A stretch of 64,000 bases of DNA from Phreatobacter aquaticus (GCF_005160265.1 NZ_CP039865.1:3434828-3498827), one strand, 5' to 3'; positions 25,266-33,717 are shown, numbered from the stretch's first letter. Program-made: numbers and translations. Notes: generated from the letters alone by a model not told the origin.

Positions 25266-26632
25266 TGAGGCAGCTGTTCCCGCATCCGAGGCTCAGCCTG
25301 CAACGCAGGCTTGCCCTCGCGCTGGCGGGATGCGTGACGGCATGCTGGCTCGCCGGGACGGTCGCGGCCGGTTTCGTCCTGCGTGAAGAGATCAGCGAGG
25401 TCTTCGACAGCGCCTTGCAGGAGGTTGCGCAGGGGGTCCTTCCGCTCGCCTATGCGGAAATCCTTGAGCGCGGCACGGACGGCCCCCCGGACAGCGCGCC
25501 AAACCGCGTCGCCTCTGTCGGGCCACACCGGGAGTATATCGCCTACATCGTCCGCAACGCCGCGGGGCGTGTGCTGCTGATGTCTCACGACGCGGACCTT
25601 GCGATGTTCCCGAGCACCATCCAGCCGGGATTTGCCGACGGCCCCGTGACCCGGCTCTACACGGAGGCCGCCATTCGCGGCACACTGTTCGTGACCTCCG
25701 CGGAGCGTCCAGGGCATCGGCGCGCGACGGTCGTGCAGGCAACACGGATGCTGGTCTGGCCGCTGGGGGTGCTTCTTCCCCTGATCGCGGCCGTCATCTG
25801 GCTTCTTGTTGCCCGGTCGTTCCGGCCGATCGGGGCGTTTCAGCGCGCCATCGAAGCGCGCGGCGGTGGGAATTTGACGCCGGTCGATACCAGCGCTCTG
25901 TCCGTCGAGATCGCCCCGGCGGCGGAGGCCGTCAACCAGCTGATCGAGCGGCTCAAGCAGGCGCTTGAAGGAGAGCGCAGGTTCACCGCCAACAGCGCCC
26001 ACGAGCTGCGAACGCCTGTTGCTGCTGCACTTGCCCAGACACAAAGGCTTCTCGCTGAATTGCCGGACGGGCAGAGCCATGACCGCGCCACCGCTATCGA
26101 GGCGGCCTTGCGTCGGCTGACCAGGCTGTCTGAGAAGCTGTTGCAACTCGCAAAGGCCGAAAGCGGACGCCTGAAGGCCGACAGGCCACAAGATCTCGCG
26201 CAGGCGCTGTCCCTTGTTCTCGCCGATCTCCAGGGCACACCGGGTGTCGAGGACCGACTGATCGTCGAGGTCCCCGAGAGCGGAACGTTCCTGTCGTGGC
26301 TGGACATCGACGCCTTCGCCATCCTTGCCCGCAACCTCATCGAGAATGCTGTCAGACACGGAGACATGTCCAAGCCGGTCCATGTGTCGCTGACGGCCGG
26401 TGGCCTCTTGCGCGTCTCCAATTCCGGCCGGGTGGTTCCGGTCGATAGCCTTGCCCTCATGACCAAGGCGTTTCAGCGTGGAAATACCAACGCAGACGGT
26501 GCCGGGATCGGATTGGCGATTGTCGCGGCCATTGCCGAGGGTATCGGGACGCGGCTGGAGCTTCGATCGCCTGCCCCAGGCATGGTCGACGGATTCGAGG
26601 CCAGCGTCTTGTTGCCGAAGGCGCCATGCTGA
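25265..26632 (+). CDS. Two-component sensor histidine kinase, QseC type
   Basis: 455-aa inner-membrane kinase. TM1 is LALALAGCVTACWLAGTVAAGFVL (about 16-40), followed by a periplasmic domain of about 120 residues and TM2 MLVWPLGVLLPLIAAVIWLLVA (about 160-182). HAMP-like linker and HisKA follow, with H246 in SAHELRTPVAAALAQ, then the ATPase N box NLIENAVRHG and the G box GAGIGLAIV. The start ATG overlaps the regulator stop. The signal is unknown. Small PepSY proteins and QseC-type kinases are often associated with metal or redox stress, so one of these is a reasonable guess. Confidence 0.92.
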   Translation: MRQLFPHPRLSLQRRLALALAGCVTACWLAGTVAAGFVLREEISEVFDSALQEVAQGVLPLAYAEILERGTDGPPDSAPNRVASVGPHREYIAYIVRNAAGRVLLMSHDADLAMFPSTIQPGFADGPVTRLYTEAAIRGTLFVTSAERPGHRRATVVQATRMLVWPLGVLLPLIAAVIWLLVARSFRPIGAFQRAIEARGGGNLTPVDTSALSVEIAPAAEAVNQLIERLKQALEGERRFTANSAHELRTPVAAALAQTQRLLAELPDGQSHDRATAIEAALRRLTRLSEKLLQLAKAESGRLKADRPQDLAQALSLVLADLQGTPGVEDRLIVEVPESGTFLSWLDIDAFAILARNLIENAVRHGDMSKPVHVSLTAGGLLRVSNSGRVVPVDSLALMTKAFQRGNTNADGAGIGLAIVAAIAEGIGTRLELRSPAPGMVDGFEASVLLPKAPC

Positions 26633-26662
26633 ACGCCAGCTGACGGTCTTTGTCGCCCAACG

Positions 26663-26681
26663 TCAGGCCATCGTCAGTTTC
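26663..26681 (+). promoter_or_regulatory. TCAG-N7-TCAG direct-repeat site upstream of the DUF2271 gene
   Basis: TCAGGCCATCGTCAGTTTC, two TCAG units 11 bases apart, ending 43 bases before the DUF2271 ATG. It matches the element at 24515-24533 at 16 of 19 positions. A further inverted CTGACG lies at 26640-26645. It falls between the kinase stop and the DUF2271 gene, which suggests a second promoter under the island's own response regulator. Confidence 0.65.
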
Positions 26682-26724
26682 GCGGCGCACGACTCCGGAT
26701 GCCAGACAAACCCGGAGACCGTCC

Positions 26725-27201
26725 ATGACACACAAGATCCTCGGCCTCGGCCTTGCCGCCGCCATCGGCCTCGCCGGCATCGTCCTGCCCCAAGCGGCGG
26801 AAGCGCGTCCCGTGCGCCTGACCACTACCTTGAAGGCCTATGGCGGCAACGGCGCCTATCTCGCGATCTACCTCATCGACCCGCAGGGACGCTTTCATTC
26901 CACACTGCGGGTGGCCGGGGGCAAGGCCAAGTATCACAGGCATCTCACTGGCTGGTTCCGTGGCTCCAATGGTCGTATCGACGGGACCACGGGCGCCAGC
27001 GTCGGCAGTGGCCAGACCCTCAGGATCAGTGTCGACATCGCCGACGCCCTGATTGACGCCGGCTACCAGATCCAGATCGACAGTGCGGTCGAGAATGAGC
27101 GCGACGTGCCCGCCGACGTGACCGTTCCGCTCGCTGCCGGAAATGCCGGGCGGGCGATCGCCGGCCGCGGCTACGTCCAGTCCTTCGCCTTCGACATGTG
27201 A
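26725..27201 (+). CDS. DUF2271 secreted protein, predicted ApbE-flavinylated
   Basis: 158-aa protein. A signal peptide (MTHKILGLGLAAAIGLAGIVLPQAAEA) is followed by a beta-rich DUF2271 domain (LTTTLKAYGGNGAYLAIYLIDPQGRFHSTLRVAG; TLRISVDIADALIDAGYQIQID). Residues 86-92, DGTTGAS, match the ApbE target motif DxxS/TGAT/S, so Ser92 is the predicted FMN attachment residue. GGAG lies before the ATG at 26725. It is the likely periplasmic electron carrier of the system, fed by the PepSY-reductase encoded next (overlapping by 4 bases) and modified by ApbE two genes downstream. Confidence 0.87.
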   Translation: MTHKILGLGLAAAIGLAGIVLPQAAEARPVRLTTTLKAYGGNGAYLAIYLIDPQGRFHSTLRVAGGKAKYHRHLTGWFRGSNGRIDGTTGASVGSGQTLRISVDIADALIDAGYQIQIDSAVENERDVPADVTVPLAAGNAGRAIAGRGYVQSFAFDM

Positions 27202-29435
27202 CCAGCACGAGGGCACCCGTCATGCTGCGCACGCTTCACTCGGTCACCGGTCTCGCCGCTGCCATCCTGGTGGTGGTCCTGGCGCTTTCGGGAGCCATCC
27301 TGTCGGTCAATCCGGTATCTGAATGGATGGCGGCCCCAGCCGTCCGGTCCGGCCACACCGAGATTGCCGCACTGGCCGATGTGGTCGCGGCACGGCGGCC
27401 GGAGGTCGACAAGATCGTCCGGACAGCCTCGGGCACCCTCGTCGTTTCCTATTTTGACGGGACCAGCGCGGGGTCCGAAGTTGTCGATCCCGAAACGGGC
27501 GCGGCCCTCGGGCCGCATGCGCCGTCGGGCTTCACCCGCATGGTCACGAACCTGCATCGCTCGCTGCTGCTCGGCCAGACGGGCCGAGCGGTAGCAGGCC
27601 TTGGCGCGGCCGCCATGGTCATCCTGACCATGTCTGGCGCCTTGATGCTTATGGCGCGGCTCGGAGGCTGGCGGGCGATCCTGCGGCCGGTCCGTGGCAC
27701 GCCCATGCAGCGCTGGCACGCGGGGATCGGCAGGCTGACGATGGTCGCCCTGCTGCTGTCATCGCTCACCGGCACCTATATGGCGCTTGCGACCTTCGAA
27801 CTCGTTCCCGATGGCTCTGCGCAGGCCTCGAAGAGCAGCGAGGGTGTCGGCGGGCCACGCCTGCCTGTCGGAAAGGTCGCGGCACTTGCCGCCGTTGATC
27901 TCGCCGATCTGAGGGAGTTGGCCTTTCCCTATGCGGGCGATCCGACCGACACCTACACGCTGACCACGTCCCGCGGCGTCAGCCAGATCGACGCAGCGAC
28001 AGGCGAGGTTCTTACCTTCGAGGCTCATGCCGCCGGCAGCCGGTTCTACGAGTTCGTCTACATGCTTCACACTGGCCAGGGGCTCTGGCCGCTTGGCCTG
28101 CTGCTCGGTCTCTCTGCCACCGCCGTGCCGCTCTTCGCAGCCACCGGCGCGCTAATCTGGTGGCGCCGGTTCAAGGCGATGCCACGTTTCCCCGGCAATG
28201 CCAGCGCAGCCTCTGCGGAGACCATCATCCTCGTTGGCAGCGAAGGTGGCAGTACCTGGGGCTTCGCGGCTGCGCTGCACCAGTCCCTGACCGCAGCGGG
28301 GCAGCGGGTGCGCACGGTGCCGATGAATGCGATCGGCTCCCCTTATCCAAAGGCAGCGCGGATGCTGATCCTGCCTGCGACCTATGGCGAGGGAACCGCG
28401 CCTGCGTCGGCCTCGGCCTTCCTGGCGCGCCTTGATGGCCTCGACATGCGACTGCCTGTTGCCGTCCTTGGCTTTGGCGATCGTCAGTTCCCGCGGTTCT
28501 GCGGCTTCGCCGACACCGTCTCCGCTGCTCTGGACGCCCGGGGCTGGCCATCCCTTCTTTCCCTTTGCCGCATCGATCGCCAGTCGGCGCAGGAGTTTGC
28601 GCGCTGGGGCGAAGACCTCGGCGTTGCGCTTGGTCTGGACCTGAACCTCAAGGCAGTTGCCGCGAGGCCGAAGACCTTCTCGCTCGAACTCGTCCGCCGC
28701 GTCGACTACGGTGCAGAGGTGCAGGCACCCACCGCGATCCTGTCCTTCGCCATGCCGGCGGACAGCCGGCACGGCGCCTGGTGGCGCACCCTTTTTCCGG
28801 CTGGGCTGCCTCAGTTCGAGCCCGGCGACATCGTCGGCATCATTCCGCCTGGCAGCGACAGGCCGCGCTACTACTCCCTGGCGTCGGCGAACCGCGACGG
28901 CGTTCTGGAGATCTGTGTCCGCAAGCAGCCCGGCGGCCACTGCTCGACCTTCCTGCACGACCTCGACCTCGGCGGGCGGATCGAGAGCTTCATCAGGCCG
29001 AACCCGGCGTTTCGTCCTTCTGCGGGCAAGGCACCGTTGGTGCTCATTGGAGCAGGGGCCGGCATCGGCCCCCTGGTCGGCTTCACACGGCACAACGAAA
29101 CCGGGCGTCCCATCCACCTCTATTGGGGTGGACGCAACCCTGCCTCGGACTTCCTCTACCGGGAGGAGTTGACGGAATGTCTCGCCGATCAGCGGCTGAC
29201 GGCGCTCAGGACGGCCTTCTCCCGTGTTCCGGGTGGCGGTTACGTCCAGGGCAGGCTGGCCGAAGACGGTGCGGAACTGCTCGACATGATCCGGAAGGGC
29301 GCCCAGATCCTCGTCTGCGGCGGCCGCGACATGGCAGTCGGTGTCGAGCGGACGCTCGAGGCCATCCTGAAACCCGCGGGCCTCGATCTGGCCCGGCTCA
29401 AGGAAGAGGGTCGCTATGTTGCCGATGTCTATTGA
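27198..29435 (+). CDS. PepSY-membrane / flavodoxin / FAD-NAD(P) reductase fusion
   Basis: 745-aa inner-membrane flavoreductase. The N-terminal PepSY-TM part has helices near residues 9-30 (LHSVTGLAAAILVVVLALSGAIL), 130-155, 175-195 and 285-315, with a heme-like HSVTG/NLHRSLLLG/RWHAGIG/LHTGQGLWP histidine set. A flavodoxin domain follows (IILVGSEGGSTWGFAAALH, about 330-460), then a CysJ-like FAD domain (RPRYYSLASA) and an NAD(P) domain (LIGAGAGIGPLVGF; C-terminal VADVY). It probably moves electrons from cytoplasmic NAD(P)H across the membrane to a periplasmic flavoprotein. GTG at 27198 overlaps the previous stop (GTGA); ATG at 27222 is an alternative. Confidence 0.88.
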   Translation: MTSTRAPVMLRTLHSVTGLAAAILVVVLALSGAILSVNPVSEWMAAPAVRSGHTEIAALADVVAARRPEVDKIVRTASGTLVVSYFDGTSAGSEVVDPETGAALGPHAPSGFTRMVTNLHRSLLLGQTGRAVAGLGAAAMVILTMSGALMLMARLGGWRAILRPVRGTPMQRWHAGIGRLTMVALLLSSLTGTYMALATFELVPDGSAQASKSSEGVGGPRLPVGKVAALAAVDLADLRELAFPYAGDPTDTYTLTTSRGVSQIDAATGEVLTFEAHAAGSRFYEFVYMLHTGQGLWPLGLLLGLSATAVPLFAATGALIWWRRFKAMPRFPGNASAASAETIILVGSEGGSTWGFAAALHQSLTAAGQRVRTVPMNAIGSPYPKAARMLILPATYGEGTAPASASAFLARLDGLDMRLPVAVLGFGDRQFPRFCGFADTVSAALDARGWPSLLSLCRIDRQSAQEFARWGEDLGVALGLDLNLKAVAARPKTFSLELVRRVDYGAEVQAPTAILSFAMPADSRHGAWWRTLFPAGLPQFEPGDIVGIIPPGSDRPRYYSLASANRDGVLEICVRKQPGGHCSTFLHDLDLGGRIESFIRPNPAFRPSAGKAPLVLIGAGAGIGPLVGFTRHNETGRPIHLYWGGRNPASDFLYREELTECLADQRLTALRTAFSRVPGGGYVQGRLAEDGAELLDMIRKGAQILVCGGRDMAVGVERTLEAILKPAGLDLARLKEEGRYVADVY

Positions 29436-30372
29436 GAAGGCATGTCCCTCGGCAGGTCCTGCGCCTTCGCGCAGGACCTTGAGTGGCCCGACGATGGGGA
29501 CGCGTTTTTCCTGCGTCTACTTCGCGCGGCAGGATTTCGACGAGAGCCGGCTCGCTCGCGCCTTGTTGGAGGCGGTGGGCAATGTCGACCAGCAGATGTC
29601 GAGCTGGAAGGCCAGCTCCGATCTGAACAGGCTCAACGCGGCAGATATCGGTGCATGGGTGTCCGTCCCGGGTGAACTGGAGACGGTCCTGGCATCGGCA
29701 ATCGAGATAGGTCGGCAATCGCAAGGCCTCTTCGACATCGGAGTTGGCGATGCGCTGCGCGCCTGGGGGTTCGGCGCGGCCGCCACGGCACCGGACGGCG
29801 CCCTGATCGCCGCCTTGCCACCAGTCCGACTCGCCGCCCATGACGTCCTCGACGTGGACATGCTGCAACATCGCGTCCGGAAGCGGGCGGCGATCAGTCT
29901 CGACCTGTCCGGGATCGCCAAGGGCTTTGGCGTGGATGAGCTGGCCCGCGTCATGAACGCCTTCGGCATGAGGGACTGGCTGGTGGGAATCGACGGCGAG
30001 ATGCGCGCGCGCGGAGCAAAACCGGACGGTTCCCCCTGGGTCGTCGCCCACGAGCGCCCAACTCCCGGAGTGCGGGAGCCTATGGGTGTGCTCGAACTGA
30101 GCGACATCGCAGTCGCCACTTCCGGCAATTACCGGCACTTCCACGAGATCGACGGCCGAAGGGTGTCGCACACCATCGTGCCGGAATCGGGCTGCCCACT
30201 CGACAACGGGATCGCATCCGTGACGGTGCTCGCCACGACATGCATGGCGGCGGACGCCTGGGCAACCGCCCTCCTGGTGGCAGGCCTCGTGTCAGGACTT
30301 GAGCTGGCGCGAAAAGCGGGTGTGGAAGCGATCTTTGTTCAGCAGGATGGCACGATCCACGGCTTGGGCTGA
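29416..30372 (+). CDS. apbE: FAD:protein FMN transferase ApbE
   Basis: 318-aa flavin transferase that covalently attaches FMN from FAD to Ser/Thr of target proteins. Landmarks: SGPTMGTRFSC, VDQQMSSWKASSDLNRLN, LDLSGIAKGFGVDELA, VGIDGEMRARG, the SGNYRHFHEIDGRRVSHTIVPESGCPLDN block and VTVLATTCMAADAWATAL with the magnesium-site acidic residue. No signal peptide or lipobox is evident at the N terminus, unlike many secreted ApbE proteins, so its compartment is uncertain. It overlaps the reductase gene by 20 bases, or 11 if ATG 29425 is used. Its expected substrate is the DUF2271 protein two genes upstream. Confidence 0.93.
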   Translation: MLPMSIEKACPSAGPAPSRRTLSGPTMGTRFSCVYFARQDFDESRLARALLEAVGNVDQQMSSWKASSDLNRLNAADIGAWVSVPGELETVLASAIEIGRQSQGLFDIGVGDALRAWGFGAAATAPDGALIAALPPVRLAAHDVLDVDMLQHRVRKRAAISLDLSGIAKGFGVDELARVMNAFGMRDWLVGIDGEMRARGAKPDGSPWVVAHERPTPGVREPMGVLELSDIAVATSGNYRHFHEIDGRRVSHTIVPESGCPLDNGIASVTVLATTCMAADAWATALLVAGLVSGLELARKAGVEAIFVQQDGTIHGLG

Positions 30373-30640
30373 GCGGCCGTGTGTGGTCGTGAGTGCGCTC
30401 ACGCATCCAGAAGCAGATTTCGGACCTTCGGCTGGGGGCCAAGAACAGTCTTTGGCCGCACCCCTTGCGGCTGAGTGTGAATGCAGAATTTTACCCAGGA
30501 TGAGTGGCGCTTCAAACGGGTAGCGCTTCAACTGATCTGAGCCCGGAAACTCTACCCTCGGACGGTCCAAAGATCTGTCTTGGATCAAGCAAACCACGAA
30601 TCCGCCCCATGGCCGGAGGAATGCCGGGGTCAGGTCGCGA

Positions 30641-31807
30641 TCAATCCACCGACAGGCTTCGGAGGAAAGCGACGAGATCGGCGATTTCGCTCTCCGTCAG
30701 TCGCAGGGGCTGTAGAATACGCTCACCATCCGTGTGCAAACGCGTGAGATCGATCTCGGAGTAATGCCGGACGACATCGGTCAAGCTCGCCCTCGATCCA
30801 TTGTGCATGTAGGGCGCGGTGTGCGTCAGATTGCGAAGCGTCGGCACCTTGAACGCGCCGAAATTGGCATGAAGGTCGGCGACATGGCGGGTGGCCCAGG
30901 CATCCCGCCGCTCCGGGTCGTCGTTGAACAGACCGAGCTGGTTGTAGGGGCTCGACCTCAACAGCAGAATGCCTTGTTGCCGACCGGGGTCGACGCGGCC
31001 CGGCTCGATGAAGAATGGCACTCCGACATCTGCGAATTCGCCGTTGGTGAAGGCCGGGCCAACATGGCAGAAATTGCATTTCCCCTGCCCGACGAACAGT
31101 GCGGCACCGCGCTGTGCCTGCTGTGGATAGCGGGCAGCGGCAACGCGATCCCCACGAGCGAGCGCATCGCGAAACTCGTCGAAACGCGTTCGGCCGGAGA
31201 CGATCGTTTCCTGAAAGGCGGCGAGGGCCTTGGCAACATCGGCCAGAACCCTGTCCGCGCCGGACGGATCGATCGTGTATCCGAACACGCCCTGGTAGGC
31301 CCGAGACAGAACCGGGTCCGTGCCAATCACTCGCGCCAGATGGCTTGCATCTGCTCCCATTTCGCGCGGATCGAGGATGGGACCGATGCTATGGGCCCAG
31401 AGACTGTCGGAACGGCCATCCCAGCCGAACCAGCGCTGGCGACCGACATCGAAAAGCGGCAGCGCATTCCGGTCGACGGTGGCAAGGCCGCGGCTTTGCG
31501 GAAGACCGTCCGTCCAGCCCCGGTCAGGGCGGTGACACGTCGCGCAGGATACGGTTCCGGTGCGGGACAGACGCTTGTCAAAGAACAGAATGCGTCCGAA
31601 TTCGATCGCTTCTGGCTTGCCCGATGCACGATTGCTCGGATCGGGCGATTTCGGGACCGGCCAAGGTCCATGCCGCACCAGCTCGGCGATCTCGCTATCA
31701 GTCAGAACAAGCTCGTTGGTGCGCGCCTGTTCGCCTGTCAGCAAGGCTGCGACCACGAGGAAAGCTGTCAGCAGGCATCCTCTTCGAGCGATGGTTCGGC
31801 GCGTCAC
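30641..31807 (-). CDS. Di-heme cytochrome c peroxidase (MauG/CCP family)
   Basis: 388-aa periplasmic protein with two heme c sites, CATCH in TVSCATCHRPDRGW and CNFCH in GKCNFCHVGPAFTNG. An N-terminal signal segment (RRGCLLTAFLVVAALLTGEQA) and the family's closing FKVPTLRNLTHTAPYMHNGS are present. The family reduces hydrogen peroxide or, as in MauG, oxidises protein residues. The start GTG at 31807 overlaps the preceding gene's stop by 4 bases (GTGA), so translation is coupled. It is the last gene of the amidohydrolase/YtkA-like/peroxidase operon, oriented opposite to the flavinylation operon. Confidence 0.9.
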   Translation of the reverse strand: MTRRTIARRGCLLTAFLVVAALLTGEQARTNELVLTDSEIAELVRHGPWPVPKSPDPSNRASGKPEAIEFGRILFFDKRLSRTGTVSCATCHRPDRGWTDGLPQSRGLATVDRNALPLFDVGRQRWFGWDGRSDSLWAHSIGPILDPREMGADASHLARVIGTDPVLSRAYQGVFGYTIDPSGADRVLADVAKALAAFQETIVSGRTRFDEFRDALARGDRVAAARYPQQAQRGAALFVGQGKCNFCHVGPAFTNGEFADVGVPFFIEPGRVDPGRQQGILLLRSSPYNQLGLFNDDPERRDAWATRHVADLHANFGAFKVPTLRNLTHTAPYMHNGSRASLTDVVRHYSEIDLTRLHTDGERILQPLRLTESEIADLVAFLRSLSVD

Positions 31808-32214
31808 CGAATGTCCATGTCCAAGGTCAGGCGCTCCGGACGTGCGCCTGCAAACACCGTGACGACGATCTCCCATCGGCCGGGCATATGAAACAACATG
31901 CCCGTCGCCTGATAGCGGCCGTCTCCGACCGCGACAATCGTCGGCCTGTAGTTCATGCCGTGGCGATGGGCTGGCATTGTCGCATCAATGGCGATCCGCT
32001 CAATCCGGCTGCTTGCCCCACAAAGTGCGATCCCGACATCAAAAGGCATGCCGACGGTGATGTTCGCCGGGCTTGTCGCGATCGCTGCGCGCACGGACCC
32101 TTGCGGCGGCGCTTTCATCGGCTCTCCTGAGCCTTGAGGCAGGCAATCGCCGTGCGCCGATGTCGCTGCGAGGAGGATAACCGCAGCGATGATCTGCGGG
32201 CCGGAACAGGTCAT
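31804..32214 (-). CDS. Secreted YtkA/FixH-like domain protein
   Basis: 136-aa protein with a signal peptide (QIIAAVILLAATSAHG) and an immunoglobulin-like beta domain. VRAAIATSPANITVGMPFDVGIALC, ATMPAHRHGMNYRP and ATGMLFHMPGRWEIVVTVF follow the YtkA-like/FixH pattern. The conserved PAHRHGMNYRP and MLFHMPG carry histidines and methionines that could bind copper. Coupled by 4-base overlaps on both sides (ATGA with the amidohydrolase, GTGA with the peroxidase). Function is not known; copper delivery to periplasmic redox enzymes is a guess. Confidence 0.75.
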   Translation of the reverse strand: MTCSGPQIIAAVILLAATSAHGDCLPQGSGEPMKAPPQGSVRAAIATSPANITVGMPFDVGIALCGASSRIERIAIDATMPAHRHGMNYRPTIVAVGDGRYQATGMLFHMPGRWEIVVTVFAGARPERLTLDMDIR

Positions 32215-33050
32215 TGTTGTAGTCCGGGCCCTGGCGCGACTTTCAGAAGCATCGCCTCGGCGTTGCGGTAGGCGATGCGTTCGGCCAGATCCCGGGGCAG
32301 GCTCGATAGCCAGCGCCGGCTGAAATCTGCGTGTGGACCAATATAGTGCCAGCGCTCCGGCGTGAATGTATCGGTGCCTACCATGAATCGATCCGGGAAC
32401 TCCTCGAACACCGCCTTCCAGTCCGCTGCGACAACACCTCCGCTCGCATGATCATTGCGGAAAGCAAGGTCGGCCCAGAGGTTGGGATATTTGTGCAGCA
32501 TTTCGCGCACGCGTTCGGGGCGGTCGAAACCGGAATGGGCCCAAAGAACGATAGCTTCCGGATAGGACTTGAAGATGCGGTCGATCGCATCGGCGTCGGA
32601 ATGGGCACGCAGCATGAGCTTGTGATGGCGCGCCAGCGCGATCATGCGTTGGACGACCGGCTTGTCGATATCCGATCCGAATGCATGGAACTCGCCAAGT
32701 GCCCTGTATCTGTACCTGCTCAACCGGTCCTCGACATAGGCGATGATCGTCGGGTCATTGGTCCATCCGGCGGTGTCACTACGGCGGCGATAAGGGCGCA
32801 ACGAGGGAACGATCAGATCAGGTGCTTCGCGCCACAGCCGCTGCGTTCCCTCATCATCTGAACTCGAGACCAAGGCCTTGCGGACCCCCGCCTGCCGAAG
32901 GATGGCCACGGCAGCAGCTGGAGGGATCATTTCGACAGCGTCATGGCTGTAGTGCACATGGGCATCGAAGAGAGGCAGGCGTTCCTGTGCCGTTGCTGCA
33001 ACAGCCGAGACCGCCATCACGACGGTCAGCGAGACGGCCAGACATCGCAT
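32211..33050 (-). CDS. Secreted amidohydrolase-family (TIM-barrel) protein
   Basis: 279-aa protein. A signal peptide (MRCLAVSLTVVMAVSAVAATAQE) precedes a metal-dependent hydrolase barrel: FDAHVHYSH (HxH after strand 1), LMLRAHSDADAI, IVLWAHSGFD and VGTDTFTPE (strand-8 Asp). This layout matches amidohydrolase-2-like enzymes. The substrate is unknown. First gene of a leftward three-gene operon with a YtkA-like protein and a di-heme peroxidase. Periplasmic location of all three implies a shared envelope pathway. Confidence 0.83.
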   Translation of the reverse strand: MRCLAVSLTVVMAVSAVAATAQERLPLFDAHVHYSHDAVEMIPPAAAVAILRQAGVRKALVSSSDDEGTQRLWREAPDLIVPSLRPYRRRSDTAGWTNDPTIIAYVEDRLSRYRYRALGEFHAFGSDIDKPVVQRMIALARHHKLMLRAHSDADAIDRIFKSYPEAIVLWAHSGFDRPERVREMLHKYPNLWADLAFRNDHASGGVVAADWKAVFEEFPDRFMVGTDTFTPERWHYIGPHADFSRRWLSSLPRDLAERIAYRNAEAMLLKVAPGPGLQQ

Positions 33051-33283
33051 CGTCTACTCCTCCAGATCGCGCGAAGGTCTCGTTTGTCGCGTCGCAAAAG
33101 ATGAACGTTGGTGCTGGGGCGCGTCAACGAAAATGCACGACCTGATCAGTGCCGGGGAAGGGGGCTTTCTGAGGTTGTTTTGGTTGGTTTGACAGCACCG
33201 GAATGCCGAGGGCCGCGATCGCCTGCGGCACAGAAGTGCCTGCAGATTGCCGAACTCGCGTGCGGCCTATCCGAGCCGACGCC

Positions 33284-33553
33284 CTACCAGAGCAACCTTG
33301 GTTGGGAAGGGGCAGCGAATCCGCCCTGGCAGCTGGGCAAGTTGCGGCGCGTGCCGTCCGGCCGGATGCACCTGCGCTGTTGGCGCCGGAACTCGCGGCC
33401 GATGCTGCCCCGGCCGCCGAAGCTGCGAAATCCGCGAAATCCGCCGCGCCGACGCATTTCCAGAAGTCCATTTTCCGTGACTGGGGTCGTCAACGGCCGG
33501 GCTGCGGGCTCCGCCGTGTTCAAGAAGGCCATCAGGGCAAGGGTCTCAAGCAT
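33284..33553 (-). CDS. Small Arg/Gly-rich protein, hypothetical
   Basis: 89-aa frame. After a short hydrophobic start (MLETLALMAFLNTAEPAA) it has a basic, glycine-rich segment (RRRGGFRGFRSFGGRGSIGREF) and a C-terminal part with two cysteines. GGGAGA lies 5 bases before the ATG, and this site forms the 3' arm of a perfect 10-bp hairpin (33560-33593). I do not recognise the family. It could be a short secreted basic protein or a degraded gene. It lies between the amidohydrolase operon and the right IS6 remnant. Confidence 0.45.
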   Translation of the reverse strand: MLETLALMAFLNTAEPAARPLTTPVTENGLLEMRRRGGFRGFRSFGGRGSIGREFRRQQRRCIRPDGTRRNLPSCQGGFAAPSQPRLLW

Positions 33554-33559
33554 GGGTCT

Positions 33560-33593
33560 CTCCCGTTGGGGTTCAAGAATGGTCCAACGGGAG
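33560..33593 (-). promoter_or_regulatory. 5' leader hairpin overlapping a ribosome binding site
   Basis: Perfect 10-bp inverted repeat CTCCCGTTGG / CCAACGGGAG with a 14-base loop. On the minus strand its 3' arm ends in GGGAG, the Shine-Dalgarno of the small Arg/Gly-rich gene, so the fold would mask translation initiation. Confidence 0.5.
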
Positions 33594-33717
33594 CCTTCCG
33601 CTCCCGTCGCTAGTCGCCCTTCGGCCCACCCCGGAACAGGATGCGCCAGCGCCCTTCGGCTGTCGAGATCCTTGCAATGTCATTTCGGGACCCATCCAAA
33701 CCTCAGGTGTTTGGGGC

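Noticed and set aside
28152-29117. 321-codon minus-strand frame within the PepSY-flavodoxin-reductase gene
   Set aside because: Antisense shadow; the sense strand has flavodoxin and NAD(P)-binding motifs.
30373-30640. Gap between apbE and the peroxidase gene as a possible IS remnant or small gene
   Set aside because: No frame with a ribosome site and no inverted repeats or transposase motifs that I can recognise.
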